Source: Firmicutes bacterium UBA7709
GTDB taxonomy: Bacteria; Bacillota_A; Clostridia; Peptostreptococcales; Anaerovoracaceae
Length of the DNA stretch: 7,329 bases
Assembly: GCA_002482405.1 (NCBI GenBank)
Contig: DLFX01000110.1
Location: 183 to 7,511, forward strand
Direction: 5' to 3'
The notes under the pieces were generated by a model, which ran no database searches, was not told where the DNA came from, and saw only the letters and a program-made list of their open reading frames with translations. Made by a program: the position numbers and the translations under genes. How positions within the stretch are numbered: the stretch's first letter is position 1; the number at the start of each line of letters is the position of its first letter. Shown here in pieces: positions 1-5,199 of this stretch.

Positions 1-590
1 TTTTTCGGATCGACCAGCCAATATTCCTTTACGCCGCATTGCTTGTACAGATCCAGCTTTTTGATCATATCCTTGCTTCTGGTAGATTCGGAAAGAATTT
101 CGACCACCAGTGTCGGAACGCCTTTGTATCTGCCTTCCTTATCGATCTTTTCACTGTCACAGATCACGAGGATGTCAGGCTGGACGACACAGATATTATC
201 CTCTGATTTTATAAGCGTTACGTCAAAGGGGGAGGTGAGGGGGACGCATTTTTTACCCTTGAACCAATTATAAAACGTACCGAGAATTTCTTTGACCGCG
301 TGCTGATGTCCGTAAAACGGCGCCGCAAGATTGTAGACGACTCCGTCTATCAGCTCAAACCGCTGCTCCGAAGCTTCCACGAGCTCCAGAAATTCCTCAT
401 AGGTCACCCGGCCAGTGCGATTTTGATACTCCGCGACGCCTTCTTCCACGAGTTTTTTATACTCGTCGTCACAGGGCAATATCCGGGCAACATCCCTTCC
501 TTTTTTTGTCACGATAATTTCTTCGTTGGCCTCAACATATTTCAGATATTTTCCAAAGCTGTTCTGCACCTCTGTAGAGGGAACTCTCAT
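1..590 (-). CDS. Phd/YefM-type antitoxin domain fused to Uma2-family (DUF820) nuclease, C-terminus off window
   Basis: One uninterrupted minus-strand frame encodes 196 codons before the window edge. Residues 1-40 resemble the Phd/YefM DNA-binding antitoxin fold: MRVPSTEVQNSFGKYL, then EEIIVTKKGRDVARILP. After a charged linker (about 41-61), residues 62-196 match the Uma2/DUF820 PD-(D/E)XK nuclease-like family: TYEEF, RFELIDGVVY, GHQH, QPDILVICD (D139), PTLVVEILSEST (E164), then a K/D/LYKQCGVKEYWLVDP segment. Free-standing Uma2 proteins are about 180-200 residues, so roughly 50 residues are probably missing off the left edge. ATG 590 is preferred over ATG 596 because GGGGTG lies 6 bp upstream of it and Phd domains begin this way; at 596 the site would abut the start codon. 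Phd proteins normally neutralise a separate toxin and repress their own operon; Uma2 biological roles are poorly known. The domain calls are strong; the biological function is not known to me. Confidence 0.85.
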   Translation of the reverse strand, partial: MRVPSTEVQNSFGKYLKYVEANEEIIVTKKGRDVARILPCDDEYKKLVEEGVAEYQNRTGRVTYEEFLELVEASEQRFELIDGVVYNLAAPFYGHQHAVKEILGTFYNWFKGKKCVPLTSPFDVTLIKSEDNICVVQPDILVICDSEKIDKEGRYKGVPTLVVEILSESTRSKDMIKKLDLYKQCGVKEYWLVDPK

Positions 591-620
591 ACTCATCACC
601 CCATTTCACTATTTGAGATT

Positions 621-650
621 ATTATAATCCTATTTTAGCTAATATGTCAA
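621..650 (-). promoter_or_regulatory. sigma-A-type promoter of the Phd-Uma2 gene
   Basis: Read on the minus strand, a perfect -35 TTGACA (650-645) is followed by an 18-bp spacer and a perfect -10 TATAAT (626-621). An alternative reading, TTATAA at 627-622, gives a 17-bp spacer. The -10 ends about 30 bp upstream of the ATG at 590, leaving a short leader. The spacer contains one of the two TTAGCTAA palindromes, so this strong promoter is probably repressed. Confidence 0.8.
635..642. promoter_or_regulatory. candidate operator 1, TTAGCTAA palindrome in the promoter spacer
   Basis: This perfect 8-bp palindrome lies between the -35 and -10 elements of the Phd-Uma2 promoter. An identical copy starts exactly 30 bp away at 665. 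Phd/YefM proteins are known to autorepress by binding short palindromes in their own promoters, so the natural inference is that the N-terminal domain of the adjacent protein binds here. Binding has not been shown. Confidence 0.5.
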
Positions 651-664
651 CGGCCTGATTTGTC

Positions 665-672
665 TTAGCTAA
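665..672. promoter_or_regulatory. candidate operator 2, second TTAGCTAA palindrome
   Basis: Identical to the palindrome at 635-642 and spaced 30 bp from it centre to centre, close to three helical turns, so both sites face the same side of the DNA. It lies 14 bp upstream of the -35 element and shares its last two bases with the foot of the terminator stem at 671-696. Confidence 0.45.
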
Positions 673-696
673 AAGCCGCGGTTTCCCGCGGCTTTT
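671..696 (-). terminator. rho-independent terminator after murA
   Basis: An 11-bp perfect inverted repeat, AAAAGCCGCGG at 671-681 and CCGCGGCTTTT at 686-696, encloses a 4-nt loop. On the minus strand the loop reads GAAA, a GNRA tetraloop. It lies 44 bp past the murA stop codon and upstream of the Phd-Uma2 promoter, so it separates the two transcripts. The U run is only four bases in either direction, so efficiency is uncertain. Confidence 0.65.
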
Positions 697-739
697 CCTA
701 TGTTCATATTATCAATTTCAAATAGACTATAAAACGGGA

Positions 740-2002
740 TTAATCCTCTATCCGCCTGATGATAGCGCCTAAGGTCCTGAACTTCTCGATGAAGTCGGAA
801 TAGCCCCTTTCAATGTGGTAAACTTCAGATATCTCCGTCGTTACTTCCGCCATGAGACCCGCCAGTACAAGGGCCGCTCCGGCTCTCAGATCCGTCGAAA
901 TCACCTGGGCTCCCTGGAGCTTTCTCTCCCCCTGAATGATTGCGCTTCTTCCCTCGATCTTTATGTTCGCGCCCATTCTGTTCAATTCGCCGATATGCAT
1001 ATATCTGTTTTCAAAGACGGTCTCTATTACGACGCTGGCGCCTGTTACCGTCGTCAGAAACGCCATGAACTGTGATTGCATGTCTGTCGGAAAGCCGGGA
1101 TAAGGCAGGGTTTTGATATCGGTTGAAATCAGCGGATTCATGTCTCCCCGCACCCGCATTCCGTCGTCGCCGTCCTCGATGACCGCTCCACATTCCTTCA
1201 GCTTTGCGATGATCGGCTTCACGTGATCCGGCACCACATTTTTGAGCAGAATGTTGCCTCTGGTAATGACCGCGGCAACCATGAAGGTCCCTGTTTCGAT
1301 CCGGTCGGGAATGACGGCGTGCTTAGTGCCGTGAAGCCGCTCTACGCCTTCGATCTTAATCGTGTCCGTACCGGCTCCTTTGATTCGGGCCCCCATCTTG
1401 TTCAGGAAGTTTGCCAGATCTACGATCTCGGGCTCTTCCGCAACGTTTTCGATCACCGTCGTACCTTCGGCAAGGACGGCTGCCATCATGATATTTTCTG
1501 TAGCCCCAACGCTTGGAAAGTCCAGATAAACGTTAGCGCCGACAAGCTTGTCTGCCTGAGCCTCCACATAGCCGTGCCCCTCTTCGATCACCGCGCCCAA
1601 AGCCTGAAATCCTTTCAAATGAAGGTTGATCGGCCTGGCGCCGATGGCGCAGCCCCCCGGAAGCGCGATCCTCGCCTTTCCCGTCCGGGCAAGAAGCGGC
1701 CCCATGACCAGTATCGATGCGCGCATCTTCTTTACCAGTTCATATGGGGCTTCTTTTGCTATAACGTCTTTCGTCTGTATTTCTATTATATTTTCCTCGT
1801 AATTTGCCTTTACTTCCGAGCCGATGCTGCCCAGCAGCTTGCACATTACGTCAACATCTCTCAAAACGGGAGCATCGAGAATCTGGCAGCTTTCTTCAGT
1901 CAATATCGCAGCGGCCATGATCGGTAGCACCGCATTTTTGGAACCGCTTATCTCAACTTCTCCATGCAACGGACCGCTTTTCTCTACTATAAATTTTGCC
2001 AC
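740..2002 (-). CDS. murA: UDP-N-acetylglucosamine 1-carboxyvinyltransferase (MurA)
   Basis: Cytoplasmic enzyme of the first committed peptidoglycan step: transfers enolpyruvate from phosphoenolpyruvate to UDP-GlcNAc. The GTG at 2002-2000 is the chosen start because GGAGG lies 6 bp upstream and the protein then begins (M)[15 protein letters not shown] at 420 residues, the usual MurA length; an in-frame ATG 27 bp further upstream has no good site and lengthens the protein unnaturally. Visible motifs are SGSKN with Lys22 and Asn23, KKMRAS near 91-96, the catalytic loop [10 protein letters not shown] with Cys118 (the residue alkylated by fosfomycin in this family), [10 protein letters not shown] with Asp307, and LRAG with Arg373. 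Cys rather than Asp in the loop predicts an ordinary, fosfomycin-sensitive type. It appears monocistronic, with its own promoter and terminator. Clostridia often carry two MurA paralogues; which one this is cannot be decided here. Confidence 0.96.
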   Translation of the reverse strand: MAKFIVEKSGPLHGEVEISGSKNAVLPIMAAAILTEESCQILDAPVLRDVDVMCKLLGSIGSEVKANYEENIIEIQTKDVIAKEAPYELVKKMRASILVMGPLLARTGKARIALPGGCAIGARPINLHLKGFQALGAVIEEGHGYVEAQADKLVGANVYLDFPSVGATENIMMAAVLAEGTTVIENVAEEPEIVDLANFLNKMGARIKGAGTDTIKIEGVERLHGTKHAVIPDRIETGTFMVAAVITRGNILLKNVVPDHVKPIIAKLKECGAVIEDGDDGMRVRGDMNPLISTDIKTLPYPGFPTDMQSQFMAFLTTVTGASVVIETVFENRYMHIGELNRMGANIKIEGRSAIIQGERKLQGAQVISTDLRAGAALVLAGLMAEVTTEISEVYHIERGYSDFIEKFRTLGAIIRRIED

Positions 2003-2061
2003 TTCTTTCCTCCAAACTATATATATCAATGTTTGCTTTCTTCGTTCATTTCCACCTTAAC

Positions 2062-2090
2062 AGTATAACCAGTTTTCTTTTACTTTTCAA
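2062..2090 (-). promoter_or_regulatory. sigma-A-type promoter of murA
   Basis: Minus-strand -35 TTGAAA (2090-2085), a 17-bp spacer and -10 TATACT (2067-2062). Transcription would start near 2055, giving a leader of about 50 nt before the GTG. No riboswitch-like structure is visible in that short leader. Confidence 0.75.
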
Positions 2091-2197
2091 TAAAAAGTTC
2101 AGCGGGGAAACGGTATAAAAATCGTCAGTTGATAAAACTAAATTCGGCATAAAGTGCAATTTTTTCAGGGTGGTATTCTCTGGAAATTGTTCATATG
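2091..2197. other. AT-rich spacer with no recognised feature
   Basis: This is the part of the spmB-murA gap between the murA promoter and the repeat pair. No credible open reading frame with a ribosome binding site, no stable hairpin and no third copy of the repeat was seen on either strand. Confidence 0.5.
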
Positions 2198-2302
2198 ATA
2201 CGACGAAAATCTATGAATCAGAGATTCATGATTTTCCAGCATAAATTCTGTCAACAGCGCAACGTTCCGTAAACGGAACTCCAAGCGCTGGACAGAATGT
2301 TA
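2198..2302. repeat. structured tandem repeat, unit 1 (two hairpins plus an inner hairpin)
   Basis: The unit begins ATACGACGAAAATC and ends GACAGAATGTTA. Hairpin A has arms at 2205-2219 and 2223-2236 (14 bp, one bulged T, AGA loop). Hairpin B pairs ATTCTGTC (2245-2252) with GACAGAAT (2291-2298), then after an AA bulge pairs CAGCGC (2255-2260) with GCGCTG (2285-2290). Its apex is a further hairpin, GTTCCG-TAAA-CGGAAC (2264-2279). A second copy follows immediately. The element family is not recognised, and no transposase or clear target-site duplication is adjacent. Confidence 0.85.
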
Positions 2303-2387
2303 ATACGACGAAAATCTATGAATTAAAATTCATGATTTTCCAGCATAAATTCTGTCAACAGCGCTGAAGCGCTGGACAGAATGTTAA
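2303..2387. repeat. structured tandem repeat, unit 2 (short form)
   Basis: Nearly identical to unit 1 outside the loops, including the whole stretch from the right arm of hairpin A into hairpin B. Hairpin A has arms at 2310-2324 and 2327-2340. Hairpin B pairs 2349-2356 with 2375-2382 and 2359-2364 with 2369-2374, closed by a TGAA loop. It lacks a 20-nt segment corresponding to the inner hairpin of unit 1. At the tip of hairpin A a C/G pair of unit 1 is replaced by T/A, keeping the arms complementary, although the resulting loop is so tight that this pair may stay open. Confidence 0.85.
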
Positions 2388-2457
2388 AAAGAAAGAAGTC
2401 TTTGTTTTATGCTAAAGGGGGACAAAAAACATATTGTTGCAAGACTTCCTTCTCTCT
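2386..2457 (-). terminator. possible terminator of spmA-spmB
   Basis: Downstream of the spmB stop, read on the minus strand, a purine-rich arm (2457-2440, ending GGAAGTCTTG) pairs with CAAAGACTTC (2404-2395) and the TTTCTTTTT run that follows. About 9 strong pairs with one bulged A extend further through G-U and A-U pairs, and the strand ends in a T-rich tract. The loop of about 35 nt is large for an intrinsic terminator, so this is tentative. Confidence 0.4.
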
Positions 2458-2483
2458 TTCTTCAATTATCCCCTGCTCCAATA

Positions 2484-3014
2484 TCAAATATACATACAGG
2501 CTAAAAGAGACGCAAAAATACCGACGATGTATCCGATCAGACCTGCTGAAAACGAATGCCTTATATTTTTTACGGAAGTCGCTCCGAAATAAATGGCCAA
2601 AACGTAAAAGATCGTCTCGCAGCTTCCCACCATTACCGACGCCGACCGGCCGATAAAGCTGTCCGGTCCGTATTGCTCAATGATTTTTTCCACCAGCACA
2701 AGGGAGCCGCTCCCGGAGACCGGCCTCAACAGAACCAGTGAAATCAGTTCCTTTGGAACCCCGAAAAACTGGAAGACAGGGCCCAGCAGATTCTCCAGAA
2801 ACTGCATGGCGCCGGAGCTGACCAGCGCTTCGATCCCGATGAATATGGCGATGATAAAGGGAAGAAGCTCCATGGCCGTTTTCAGCCCGTCCTTTGTTCC
2901 CTCGATAAAGAGGTCGTACACCGGCACGCCCTTATAAATTCCAAAAAAAATAACCAAGGTTATGATCCCGGGAATGAAAAACAGGGAGATGTGATTCAAA
3001 ACGGAAGCGATCAT
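2484..3014 (-). CDS. spmB: spore maturation protein B (SpmB)
   Basis: Polytopic membrane protein of 176 residues, the usual SpmB length. Hydrophobic segments lie near residues 10-27, 50-66, 88-96, 133-146 and 155-174. Family landmarks include GTKDGLKTAMELLPF (39-53), LRPVSGSGS (96-104) and VGSCETIFYVLAIYFGA (129-145). In Bacillus, SpmA and SpmB are needed for spore core dehydration and heat resistance; the molecular activity is unsettled, and both carry the nucleoside-recognition/Gate-type fold. The start codon overlaps the spmA stop as ATGA, indicating translational coupling, with GAGAGG about 8 bp upstream inside spmA. It is the last gene of the two-gene operon. Confidence 0.93.
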   Translation of the reverse strand: MIASVLNHISLFFIPGIITLVIFFGIYKGVPVYDLFIEGTKDGLKTAMELLPFIIAIFIGIEALVSSGAMQFLENLLGPVFQFFGVPKELISLVLLRPVSGSGSLVLVEKIIEQYGPDSFIGRSASVMVGSCETIFYVLAIYFGATSVKNIRHSFSAGLIGYIVGIFASLLACMYI

Positions 3015-3586
3015 ATGGTTTTCCTCTCATATAACTTACACACCATGATCGACGCCGCCATGGACAAAAGCCCTGCCAGAATGCCCGGTATGATGATGCT
3101 GCCGGCGTTGAGGGAGCCGGCCTCGCTTCTGATCTTGACGACGGTGATGGGAACAAGCTGTATCATCGACATATTTGCGGCGATGAACATGCACATGGCG
3201 TTGCTGGCCCTTTCCCGATAGTTGTTTTCCTCATCCATCATAACCATCGCTTTGATGGAGAATACCGTGGCGCTGTTGCCCGCCCCGAAGATATTGGCGG
3301 TGAAGCTCATCAGGATCATCGCAACGGTATCCTTTTTCAGCCCCTGAGGGAAGAGAAAGCGCATGAGCGGCTTTGTCGCACCCGCTACCAGATCGATGAG
3401 TCCCGCTTCCTTGGCGATATTCATGATCCCCGACCATACTCCCATGATGCCGGCAAGCCCTATCACAAAATAGACTCCATCGGTGCAGCTTTTCATCAGA
3501 CCCTCGCTAAACTCGTTGAGCCTTCCGTTTGCGACGGCAAAGATGATCCCCAGAATCAACATTCCCGCCCAGATATAATTCATCAT
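3011..3586 (-). CDS. spmA: spore maturation protein A (SpmA)
   Basis: Membrane protein of 191 residues matching SpmA: N-terminal hydrophobic segment MMNYIWAGMLILGIIFAVANG, a second near 38-55, then TKPLMRFLFP (71-80) and the signature TANIFGAGNSATVFSIKAM (96-113), followed by NAMCMFIAANMSMIQLVP and a C-terminal hydrophobic segment (163-184). It probably acts with SpmB in the developing spore. ATG 3586 is used because an AAGGGG site lies about 9-10 bp upstream; the next codon is also ATG and could serve. In B. subtilis spmAB follow dacB under sigma-E; here dacB is not upstream, and a divergent membrane-protein gene sits there instead. I could not find a convincing sigma-E promoter by eye in the 125-bp divergent gap. 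Confidence 0.93.
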   Translation of the reverse strand: MMNYIWAGMLILGIIFAVANGRLNEFSEGLMKSCTDGVYFVIGLAGIMGVWSGIMNIAKEAGLIDLVAGATKPLMRFLFPQGLKKDTVAMILMSFTANIFGAGNSATVFSIKAMVMMDEENNYRERASNAMCMFIAANMSMIQLVPITVVKIRSEAGSLNAGSIIIPGILAGLLSMAASIMVCKLYERKTI

Positions 3587-3660
3587 TACTGACAGCCCCT
3601 TTCCGTAAGGCTTTTCATCCTCAGCCTTTTCTATTCATATTCAAAAAATGAAAAAAGATG

Positions 3661-3689
3661 TTGAATTTTTCCATTTCGTGGGTAATAAT
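3661..3689 (+). promoter_or_regulatory. sigma-A-type promoter of the small membrane protein gene
   Basis: TTGAAT (3661-3666), a 17-bp spacer and AATAAT (3684-3689). The -10 ends about 22 bp before the ATG at 3712, giving a very short leader that holds only the ribosome binding site. Confidence 0.6.
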
Positions 3690-3711
3690 ATATGCGAGGA
3701 GGGATGAAGAA

Positions 3712-4038
3712 ATGAATACCACCATAACACTTGGAGATGCCGGTTTGATTTTAATTGGACTAGCTATCTTGGTTCTGCTTCTTTATTGTATTGCATTTGT
3801 ACGAAACCTGATACCTGTCATAAAAAACCTGAACAAGATCCTCGAGGATTCCAAGGTAGTTTCTGGAATCGCCGCTGATAAAGCCAAAGAAGTCGATAAG
3901 CTCGTCGACGACTTATCTTCCTCTGTCGGCAGTATTTCCAAGGCGATCAAGGGAAACCAAAGCATCGTGGCGGCATTGACATCCCTGATTAATGCTATCG
4001 GTTCTCTTAGAACTCTGTTTGAGAAGGAGAAAAAATAG
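3712..4038 (+). CDS. small membrane protein with one N-terminal helix and a coiled-coil-like tail (DUF948-like layout)
   Basis: Encodes 108 residues. ATG 3712 is chosen because AGGAGGG (3697-3703) lies 8 bp upstream; the longer frame from 3658 would start inside the promoter and has no binding site. Residues 10-30 form one transmembrane helix (AGLILIGLAILVLLLYCIAF). The remainder is polar and helical, with heptad-like spacing of I, L and V (VIKNLNKILEDSKVV, AKEVDKLVDDLSSSVGSI) and a basic end (FEKEKK). There is no signal-peptidase site, so it is probably anchored with its tail in the cytoplasm. The layout resembles DUF948 proteins, but I cannot assign the family firmly and no function is proposed. 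It is divergent from spmA, and abrB follows about 100 bp downstream with its own promoter. Confidence 0.8.
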   Translation: MNTTITLGDAGLILIGLAILVLLLYCIAFVRNLIPVIKNLNKILEDSKVVSGIAADKAKEVDKLVDDLSSSVGSISKAIKGNQSIVAALTSLINAIGSLRTLFEKEKK

Positions 4039-4040
4039 CA

Positions 4041-4069
4041 TTGACTAATATTTGCTGAAATGCTAATAT
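4041..4069 (+). promoter_or_regulatory. sigma-A-type promoter of the abrB-family gene
   Basis: TTGACT (4041-4046), a 17-bp spacer and TAATAT (4064-4069). It starts 3 bp after the stop codon of the preceding gene and leaves a leader of roughly 60 nt before ATG 4140. An inverted repeat spans it. Confidence 0.75.
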
Positions 4070-4073
4070 TAGT
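4044..4073. promoter_or_regulatory. candidate operator: inverted repeat laid over the abrB promoter
   Basis: ACTAATATT (4044-4052) and AATATTAGT (4065-4073) are perfect 9-bp arms 12 bp apart. The left arm begins in the -35 and the right arm covers the -10. No T-run follows, so it is not a terminator of the upstream gene. AbrB of Bacillus represses its own promoter, so autoregulation is the simplest inference; another repressor is possible. Confidence 0.5.
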
Positions 4074-4139
4074 TACGGAAAAAATTTGGATTATTCGTTA
4101 AAGAAGTAAATCTTTTCCAAGAAAGGGGAGAGTAGTAAC

Positions 4140-4382
4140 ATGAAAGCAACAGGTATCGTTAGAAAAGTTGATGAATTAGGAAGAATCGTGCTTCCAATTG
4201 AGCTGAGAAGGACTTTGGACATTGAGATAAAGGACCCAATCGAAATCTATGTTGACGGTGATTATATCTTGCTGAAGAAGTATGAACCGGCTTGCATTTT
4301 CTGCGGCAACGCAAAAAATGTAAAAAGAATTCATGATAAGAATGTATGTGCTGACTGTATCGATGAACTGCAGAAGCTGTAG
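4140..4382 (+). CDS. abrB: AbrB/MazE/SpoVT-family transition-state regulator with a C-terminal four-cysteine motif
   Basis: 80-residue DNA-binding protein. Residues 1-50 are a near-canonical AbrB swapped-hairpin domain: MKATGIVRKVDELGRIVLPI, ELRRTLDIEIKDPIEIYVDGD, ILLKKYEP. These match Bacillus AbrB and Abh closely, including the arginines of RK, GR and LRR that contact DNA in that family. The C-terminal part differs from Bacillus AbrB and carries C52-x2-C55 and C70-x2-C73, a probable zinc site. AbrB proteins are dimers or tetramers that hold down post-exponential and sporulation genes during growth. The ribosome binding site AAAGGGGAG (4122-4130) lies 9 bp before the ATG. The gene converges with the trmN6 cluster, as abrB does in B. 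subtilis. The family call is firm; orthology to abrB rather than a paralogue is likely but unproven. Confidence 0.92.
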   Translation: MKATGIVRKVDELGRIVLPIELRRTLDIEIKDPIEIYVDGDYILLKKYEPACIFCGNAKNVKRIHDKNVCADCIDELQKL

Positions 4383-4407
4383 ATAGAACGGCAAAGTACA
4401 TGAACAC

Positions 4408-4441
4408 AAAAAAGGCCTGCTTTTTCAGCAGGCTTTTTTTA
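4408..4441. terminator. bidirectional rho-independent terminator between abrB and trmN6
   Basis: The stem GCCTGCT (4415-4421) and AGCAGGC (4427-4433) has a TTTTC loop. It is flanked by an A-run on the left and seven Ts on the right, so it can end transcription in both directions. It lies between the convergent stop codons at 4382 and 4450. Confidence 0.92.
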
Positions 4442-4449
4442 TTAGGCAA

Positions 4450-5196
4450 CTATAAAATCCGTTCGTAGAGCCGCAGGATTTCCTTCGTGTAGCCGCCGTC
4501 TCCGTTGTAGACGTAAAGGGGATCCAGGAATTTCAATTCAGGCTTTCCGTTTTTCACGCAGTGGAGAAGCAGGATATTGGGGGCCGCGTCCCTGTTGGGG
4601 CTCACCAGCCTCAGCTCCTTCGGTTCCAGCCTGTTCTGCCGGCACAATACGCTGATATCCACGAGGCGGCTCGGCCGGTGGACCATGTAAAAATCTCCCT
4701 TGTCCTTCAGAAGAAGGCTTGCCGCGCCGATAAAGTCGGAAAGCTCCGCCGTGGTCTCATGCCTCGCGATGGTTCTGGCGTCCGCTTTATTTTTCAGGCC
4801 CCCGCCGCCCTTGATATACGGCGGATTGGTCAGTACGGCGTCAAAACTGTGCCTGGCGGCCAGTTCTTCTTCTATAAGGTGTTTGACATCCCCATGGATC
4901 ATCCTGACCCGCCCCTCCAGGCCATTGAGGGCAATATTCCGCAGCCCGCGCTCGTAAGAGTCCCGCTGAACCTCCACGCCGACAATCTCCGCGGCCTGGG
5001 TCCTGTGGCTCAGAATCATTGGAATAATTCCTGTCCCCGTGCCCAGATCGATGGCTCTGCCGCCGGCCACCTCGGCAAAGGTTGCCAGAAGCACCGCGTC
5101 GATCCCATAGCAAAAATCCTCAGGCTTTTGTATCAGCCTGAGGTTTCCGAATCCGATGTCGTCTATTCGTTCTCCGTCGTAAATCAAACAATCCAT
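4450..5196 (-). CDS. trmN6: TrmN6/YabB-type tRNA (adenine-N6)-methyltransferase
   Basis: Class I SAM-dependent methyltransferase of 248 residues. It has the SAM-binding motif I AIDLGTGTGIIP (48-59), an acidic strand-2 end VGVEVQ (72-77), and the N6-adenine catalytic motif TNPPY (123-127) followed by a glycine-rich stretch. The N-terminal LIQKPEDFCYGIDAVLLATF is typical of the YfiC/YabB group, which in E. coli methylates A37 of tRNA1(Val). Substrate in this organism is inferred from family and from the YabB-like position. Its ATG is 3 bp after the ricT stop, with a weak AGAAGAG site inside the ricT end, so translation is probably coupled. It is the last gene of the leftward cluster; rsmI, which follows shortly after in B. 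subtilis, is absent here. Confidence 0.9.
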   Translation of the reverse strand: MDCLIYDGERIDDIGFGNLRLIQKPEDFCYGIDAVLLATFAEVAGGRAIDLGTGTGIIPMILSHRTQAAEIVGVEVQRDSYERGLRNIALNGLEGRVRMIHGDVKHLIEEELAARHSFDAVLTNPPYIKGGGGLKNKADARTIARHETTAELSDFIGAASLLLKDKGDFYMVHRPSRLVDISVLCRQNRLEPKELRLVSPNRDAAPNILLLHCVKNGKPELKFLDPLYVYNGDGGYTKEILRLYERIL

Positions 5197-5199
5197 AGA

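Noticed and set aside
43..638. Two plus-strand open frames, 43-273 and 300-638
   Set aside because: They are antisense to the Phd-Uma2 reading frame, have no family resemblance, and the second starts inside that gene without a ribosome binding site.
1223..1927. 234-residue plus-strand open frame
   Set aside because: Fully antisense to murA; low-complexity, Arg/His-rich composition typical of shadow frames.
1976..2029. Longer murA start at ATG 2029
   Set aside because: It adds nine residues unlike any MurA N-terminus, and the GGAGG site is placed for the GTG at 2002.
2198..2387. CRISPR array
   Set aside because: Only two units, with no unique spacer between short identical repeats; the similarity covers the whole unit and no cas gene is near.
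2198..2387. Rho-independent terminators formed by the repeat hairpins
   Set aside because: Neither hairpin is followed by a T-run on either strand; a better terminator candidate for spmB lies just before them at 2386-2457.
2381..2656. 91-residue plus-strand open frame starting at the end of repeat unit 2
   Set aside because: No ribosome binding site, runs into the antisense of spmB, and has no recognisable domain.
4044..4073. Terminator of the small membrane protein gene
   Set aside because: The inverted repeat is AT-rich and followed by ACGG rather than a T-run, and it coincides with a good promoter, so an operator fits better.
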